A DNA stretch of 64,000 bases from Nocardioides deserti (lineage in GTDB: Bacteria; Actinomycetota; Actinomycetes; Propionibacteriales; Nocardioidaceae), in NCBI RefSeq assembly GCF_014266025.1, contig NZ_JACMYC010000007.1:124001-188000 (forward strand). The letters run 5' to 3'. Of this stretch, positions 60,066-64,000 are shown piece by piece (positions within the stretch are counted from its first letter, which is position 1; the number at the start of each line of letters is the position of its first letter). The translations under genes and the position numbers were made by a program. The notes under the pieces were generated by a model. The model worked only from the letters and a program-made list of their open reading frames with translations, had not been told where the DNA came from and did not search any database.

Positions 60066-60166
60066 GAGGTGTCCTTCGAGGATCGCTGCCAGAGTGGCGC
60101 CCGAGCCCCCCACTAGATCAGCCACCGGGCAGGCCGAAATGCATCTGAGGGCAGGCGCAAAGCGCC

Positions 60167-60195
60167 ACGATACACCAATCCGGGGCGCGCGACAA
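60167..60195 (-). promoter_or_regulatory. Candidate rpoB promoter P2
   Basis: TTGTCG (60195-60190), 17 bases, TATCGT (60172-60167) on the minus strand. The start point would be about 95 bases upstream of the TTG start. Confidence 0.5.
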
Positions 60196-60231
60196 TGTCG
60201 GCAGGCGCCTCACGGACGATCGTTCGCGACG

Positions 60232-60260
60232 ATGATGCGCGCTGCCCGGCCGCGGGTCAA
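60232..60260 (-). promoter_or_regulatory. Candidate rpoB promoter P1
   Basis: TTGACC (60260-60255), 17 bases, CATCAT (60237-60232) on the minus strand. It is the best -35 match in the gap upstream of rpoB. Confidence 0.5.
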
Positions 60261-60271
60261 GCACCCCGCTC

Positions 60272-60288
60272 CCGGGCACGTCGCCCGG
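60272..60288 (-). terminator. Weak terminator candidate after the mce cluster
   Basis: CCGGGC and GCCCGG form a 6-bp stem with the loop ACGTC, twelve bases after the last Mce-associated gene. No T-run. Confidence 0.35.
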
Positions 60289-60299
60289 CCGCCGGCGGG

Positions 60300-61064
60300 T
60301 CAGTCGAGCGGGGTGGTGTCCAGGCCGTCGACGAGCCAGTCGCCGTCGCGCTCGACCATGGTCACGGTGACCTGGTCGTAGCTCGTCTGCGGCTCCTCGT
60401 AGTCCTTGCGCTCGGTGGTCCGGTCGAGGAAGACGAGGACGTCGACGCGGGTGCCGTCGTCGTCGGTGCGCACCAGCGCGGAGTCCAGCACCTGGCCGGT
60501 CACGGCCGTCTCGGTGCTCGGCGCGTTGTCGCTGATGACGTCGAAGAGCCGGTCGTACTCCTCGCGGTAGGACGGGGTGAGGTAGGAGCGCGCGGCGGCG
60601 CGGTCCTCCTCGAGCCGTTCGTGGGAGAACGACAGCACCGGCACGATCGCCTGCTCCGCCCGCGCCTGCGCGGTGCGCGCGGCGTCCTCGACGGCGTCCT
60701 CGCTGGTGCCGAGGTCGGAGGCGAGCCACACCGCGAGCGCCACCGAGCCGGCGGCCAGGAGGGCGACCACCGCGAGCAGCCAGCTCGGGACGGAGCGACC
60801 GGTCGCCGGAGCCGATTCCACATCGATCCCGGGCTCCGCCGGCTCGGGCTCAGGCGCTTGCTCGGGCGGTACGGCGGCCGCGAGCTCGGCGTCGTGGGCC
60901 GCGCGACCGGCCGGGTCGAGCAGCACCTCGGCGGCCTGGTTGGCCGAGCGGAAGCGACGGTCGGTGGGGTCGAGGTCGGCGATCGCGGTCTTCCACGCGG
61001 CGCGGATCTCGGCGTCGGACGCGGTCGGCTCGACACCGAGGACGTCGTACCAGCTGGGGGTCAC
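60300..61064 (-). CDS. Mce-associated membrane protein with J-like domain
   Basis: The product has 254 residues. The first 60 resemble a DnaJ J-domain (YDVLGVEPTASDAEIRAAWK), but the HPD that activates DnaK is replaced by LDPTD. One membrane helix (about 93-115) is followed by a periplasmic domain like other Mce-associated proteins, ending ERDGDWLVDGLD. It overlaps the gene before by four bases. Confidence 0.85.
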   Translation of the reverse strand: MTPSWYDVLGVEPTASDAEIRAAWKTAIADLDPTDRRFRSANQAAEVLLDPAGRAAHDAELAAAVPPEQAPEPEPAEPGIDVESAPATGRSVPSWLLAVVALLAAGSVALAVWLASDLGTSEDAVEDAARTAQARAEQAIVPVLSFSHERLEEDRAAARSYLTPSYREEYDRLFDVISDNAPSTETAVTGQVLDSALVRTDDDGTRVDVLVFLDRTTERKDYEEPQTSYDQVTVTMVERDGDWLVDGLDTTPLD

Positions 61065-61651
61065 GGGGTGGTCGCCTCCTCCTCGGCGACGACCGGGTCG
61101 AAGTCGTCGACCAGCCACTCGCCCTCGCTGCGCACCAGCTCGACCCGGACCCGGAAGGACACCGGCTCGTCCTCGACGCGCGGCCCGTCGGGCTTCGCGC
61201 CGCGGCGCGGGTAGCTGCTGGTGAAGGAGCCGGCGACCAGCGCGGTCGCCTTGTCCCCGGCCAGGTCGGAGACGCCGGCGGCGAAGACCTCGGCCGTGCG
61301 GCCGACGCGCGCCTCGACGACGGTCTGCTCGGCGGCGACGACGCCCTGCTCGAAGGAGGTGCGGAACTTCGGGGTCATCACCTCGCCGACCAGCTCGCGG
61401 TACTCCGGCATCTGCTCGCCCTCGAGCTGGTCGGGGCCGTAGGTGTTGAGCCGCAGCATGAACTGGCGCGCCTGCGCCATGACGGCCTCGCGGTCGGCCT
61501 GGACCTCGTCGGCGTCGCCCAGGACGCCGGACCACCGCACGACACCGAGGACCAGGGAGGTCACCAGGCCGAGGGCGAGCACGCCGGCCAGGACGGCCAG
61601 CAGCACGGACCGGAAGCGGCTCGGGGCGGCAGGCGTGCGGTCGCCCGTCAC
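61061..61651 (-). CDS. Mce-associated membrane protein (Mas type)
   Basis: The product has 196 residues: a short cytoplasmic part, one membrane helix (about 14-38) and a periplasmic Mas domain. The end SEGEWLVDDFDPV is shared with the next gene, showing they are related. GTG at 61651 overlaps the mce stop. Mas proteins support Mce lipid importers. Confidence 0.87.
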   Translation of the reverse strand: MTGDRTPAAPSRFRSVLLAVLAGVLALGLVTSLVLGVVRWSGVLGDADEVQADREAVMAQARQFMLRLNTYGPDQLEGEQMPEYRELVGEVMTPKFRTSFEQGVVAAEQTVVEARVGRTAEVFAAGVSDLAGDKATALVAGSFTSSYPRRGAKPDGPRVEDEPVSFRVRVELVRSEGEWLVDDFDPVVAEEEATTP

Positions 61652-62937
61652 TCCCCGGGCGCCATCAGCGGTGCGAGGTACAGCCACTTCCACGAGTCCT
61701 TCCCCAGCGTCGACGGCGCCACGGTACTGGCCGTCCGCGGGGCGGAGGCCGCCCGGTCACCCCAGGTGACCTCGCCGGTCTCCTGGTCGTAGGAGGCCAC
61801 CACCGGCGCGCGGTAGCTGGCGGCGGCGGACTTCCGGAGGTTCTGCGCGCCGCGGGCGTTGCTGAGGGCGGCCGGCTCGGTGCACCGCGCTTCCTCGTTC
61901 ATCGGGATGTCGTCGCGGTCCTGCGGGGTCCGCTTGGTGCTCGTCTCGTAGCCGCCCTTGCAGACCTTCTTGTCCGTGATGACGACGCCGAAGTGAGCGT
62001 CGTAGAGGCCCGTCTCCGGGGTCTTGGAGACGACGGTGAAGCCGCCCTCGACCACGTAGGGATAAATCACGAGCAGCTGCTTGATGCCGTCGAGGTGGCG
62101 GACGGTGATCTCGCCGGTGGTGACCAGGTTGTTGAGCAGGTCGCCGAGCTCGACCTGGTTCTGCTCCAGGAAGGTGCGCAGCTGGGTGGCCGTCCCCGAG
62201 CCGACGTCGATGAGGCGGCGCAGGTCCTTGTCCGCCCCGGCGAGCGAGCCGCTGAACAGCGAGAGCTGCGAGGCGAAGGTCCGCAGGGCGCTCTGGGTGT
62301 CGAGCTGGGTGTTGAGCACGGTGTTGCTGTCGCGGATGAGCGCGGTCGTCAGGTCGAAGTTCGCGTCGGCCTCGGCGATGAAGGAGTTGCCGGTGTCGAT
62401 GATCTTCTGCAGGTCCTCGCCGGTGCCGTCGAAGGCCGTGCCGAGCTCGTTGATGGTCGTCCGCAGCGCCTCCTGGTCGACCGAGGAGGCCGTGTCGGAG
62501 ATGTCGGCCAGCAGCTTCTCGGTGCGGATCGGGGTGCGGGTGTCCTCGCGGTCGATCTCGGAGCCGTCCTCGAGGGCCGGGCCGTCGTCGACCTTGGGCT
62601 GGAGCTCGACGTACTGCTCGCCGACCGCCGAGCGGTTGCCGACCAGGGCGACGGTGTCGGCCGGGATGTCGTCGTGCTCGTTGTCGATCTCGAGGTGGAC
62701 GTCGACCCCGGAGCCGGTGAGCACCAGCTTGTCGACGCGGCCGACCCCGACGCCGCGGTAGGTCACCTCGCCGCCGGCAAAGATGCCACCGGACTCCTCG
62801 AAGTGCGCCACCACCGTGTAGGCGTCGTCGACGACGAGCCGGTCGAGGCGGGCGTAGCGAGCGCCGACGAAGCTGACGCCGACCAGAGTGATGACGACGA
62901 AGACCAGCAGCTGGATCTTGGTACGACGCGTGATCAC
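61648..62937 (-). CDS. MCE-family protein, last of the cluster (MceF-like)
   Basis: The product has 429 residues. A membrane anchor (KIQLLVFVVITLVGVSFVGA) precedes the MCE domain (about 38-118, YTVVAHFEESGGIFAGGEVT and YRGVGVGRVDKL). A long helical region follows (about 130-260), then a Cys-containing end. MCE proteins form tunnels for lipid import with a YrbE/ATPase complex. GTG overlaps the gene before. Confidence 0.92.
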   Translation of the reverse strand: MITRRTKIQLLVFVVITLVGVSFVGARYARLDRLVVDDAYTVVAHFEESGGIFAGGEVTYRGVGVGRVDKLVLTGSGVDVHLEIDNEHDDIPADTVALVGNRSAVGEQYVELQPKVDDGPALEDGSEIDREDTRTPIRTEKLLADISDTASSVDQEALRTTINELGTAFDGTGEDLQKIIDTGNSFIAEADANFDLTTALIRDSNTVLNTQLDTQSALRTFASQLSLFSGSLAGADKDLRRLIDVGSGTATQLRTFLEQNQVELGDLLNNLVTTGEITVRHLDGIKQLLVIYPYVVEGGFTVVSKTPETGLYDAHFGVVITDKKVCKGGYETSTKRTPQDRDDIPMNEEARCTEPAALSNARGAQNLRKSAAASYRAPVVASYDQETGEVTWGDRAASAPRTASTVAPSTLGKDSWKWLYLAPLMAPGE

Positions 62938-64000
62938 CGCGCCTCCTCCCTCTGGACGAGCGACGGCACGAGCAGGGTGACCAGCGCCGGGTCGTAGACG
63001 TCCATCAGCTGCCCCATCGTCGGGCCACGGCCCGGCTGCGCGGCACCGGCGGACCCACCCCCGGCGGTCGGTCCGAAGGCTGCGCGGGGCAGCCCGAGGA
63101 GGTCCCCGAGCACCCCGAGGCCGCCACCGTCGCCGTTGCCGTCGGTGTCGCCGCCGAGAGGGGGCGGCAGTCCCGGCAGCTGGTTGAGCGCGGTGCAGAC
63201 CGTGACGTTCCTGTTCTTGGGCTTGGCGCACTCCTCGCGCAGCTCGAGCAGCAGCTGGACGTTGCCGAGGACCTTCTGGCAGGCCTTGCTGGTGAGGCTG
63301 AGCGACTGGAGGCACTTGAGCACGTTGCCGACCACGGCGGTCGGATCGAGCTCGGTCGGCAGCAGTGTGGGCAGCGAGGTCGGGATGCCGGTCGTGCCTC
63401 CCCGCAGGTCGAGGTCCAGCTGCACCGAGAGGTTGGTGTAGTCGCCCATGTGCAGGTTGCGTGCGACCTGCGGGTCGCGGCCGACGACCTCGTCGACGAA
63501 CGGGTAGGTCAGGAAGACGTTGAAGGAGTCCACCAGCGCGTCGCCGGAGTTCGCGAGCTGGGTGAGCACCGGCTGGAGCTGGCGCACCGACTCGATGGTT
63601 GCGTCCTTCGAGGCGTTGATGACCCGCACACCGACCTCGCCGAGGTCGTCGAGCGCGCGCAGCATCTTGACGAGGTCGCCGCGCTGCTGGTCGAGCGAGT
63701 CGATCGCGCTGGGCAGCTCGTCGAGCGCCAGGTCGATGGTGTCCTGCTGCTCGTCGACGTCGATCGCGAGCTGGTTCACCGACTCGATCGCTGCGACGAT
63801 GTCGGCCTTGTTCTCGTCGAGGGAAGACACCAGCCGACGGGCTTGGGTCAGCACCGAGCGGGCAGAGTCCTCGCGCCCCTCCAGCGCGAGGTTGAGCTCG
63901 CTCGCGATGGTCTTGAGCTGCGCCACACCGCCGCCGTTGAGCACCAGGCTCAGCGCGCCGAGCACCTCCTCGACCTCCGGGTTGCGGCCGGTCCGCTCCA
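62934..64000 (-). CDS. MCE-family protein, N-terminus outside the window
   Basis: At least 355 residues are encoded and the reading frame runs through the right edge. What is seen is the helical C-terminal half (LSLVLNGGGVAQLKTIASEL and on), NVFLTYPFVDEVVGRDPQVA and a Gly-rich end with SAGAAQPGRGPTMGQLMDVY. The position before the MceF-like gene suggests MceE, but the lipobox cannot be checked. Confidence 0.88.
   Translation of the reverse strand, partial: ERTGRNPEVEEVLGALSLVLNGGGVAQLKTIASELNLALEGREDSARSVLTQARRLVSSLDENKADIVAAIESVNQLAIDVDEQQDTIDLALDELPSAIDSLDQQRGDLVKMLRALDDLGEVGVRVINASKDATIESVRQLQPVLTQLANSGDALVDSFNVFLTYPFVDEVVGRDPQVARNLHMGDYTNLSVQLDLDLRGGTTGIPTSLPTLLPTELDPTAVVGNVLKCLQSLSLTSKACQKVLGNVQLLLELREECAKPKNRNVTVCTALNQLPGLPPPLGGDTDGNGDGGGLGVLGDLLGLPRAAFGPTAGGGSAGAAQPGRGPTMGQLMDVYDPALVTLLVPSLVQREEAR

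Noticed and set aside
60066..60125. A 20-residue N-terminal extension of RpoB from GTG 60125
   Set aside because: TTG 60065 has the better ribosome site and gives the usual actinobacterial N-terminus.
60212..60227. Possible LexA box upstream of rpoB (GGACGATCGTTC core)
   Set aside because: Three mismatches to the full consensus; too weak compared with the site at 38710.

Overview
The window is high-GC DNA from an actinobacterium, most likely Nocardioides or a close relative. The signs are an IdeR-type DtxR repressor, actinobacterial rpoB-rpoC, an mce cluster, a short citrate synthase, a mycobacterial-type SerC, a 13E12/DUF222 HNH protein and a galU-moeA/glp-rimJ-glpR block. GTG/TTG starts and 4-base stop/start overlaps are frequent. 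The genus is inferred from gene content, not from rRNA.

Bases 1-10,100 are accessory DNA. They hold a RepA-like helicase followed by an iteron-like repeat array and a hairpin, two small genes, a serine recombinase overlapping a tyrosine integrase, and several unknown or small DNA-binding proteins. They also hold an IS5-family element that seems to carry a lipoprotein gene inside its terminal repeats, and a divergent tRNA-like gene with its own terminator. This looks like an integrated plasmid, ICE or prophage-like element, perhaps several layers of insertion. Its left end is outside the window. Core genes begin at the tRNA-Ala near 10.1 kb.

Bases 10,300-31,100 are chromosomal. They hold a division and molybdenum-cofactor block (glpR-like, rimJ-like, mogA, moaC, moeA/glp, UDP-glucose pyrophosphorylase), a folate enzyme, a penicillin-acylase-family hydrolase, a zinc-ribbon gene preceded by a CIRCE-like operator, mscL, a LytR-CpsA-Psr protein, a sulfatase, tRNA-Arg(CCU), a sirtuin, IdeR, a photolyase and an alpha-glucosidase.

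Bases 31,100-50,200 hold an MFS exporter with a MarR regulator and a structured leader containing a 12-codon ORF, then pdxH, citrate synthase, serC, a probably SOS-controlled HNH protein, a macrodomain protein and topoisomerase IB. A tightly overlapped operon follows. It pairs a hydroxyacid-oxoacid transhydrogenase with a YdiJ-like FAD/Fe-S dehydrogenase, which together could make and re-oxidise D-2-hydroxyglutarate. Decayed gene fragments lie upstream of that operon.

Bases 50,300-64,000 hold a double-Nudix protein, a geranylgeranyl-reductase-family flavoprotein, rpoC and rpoB (minus strand, tandem candidate promoters), two Mce-associated proteins (one with a J-like domain lacking HPD) and two MCE proteins. 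The last MCE gene runs off the right edge.
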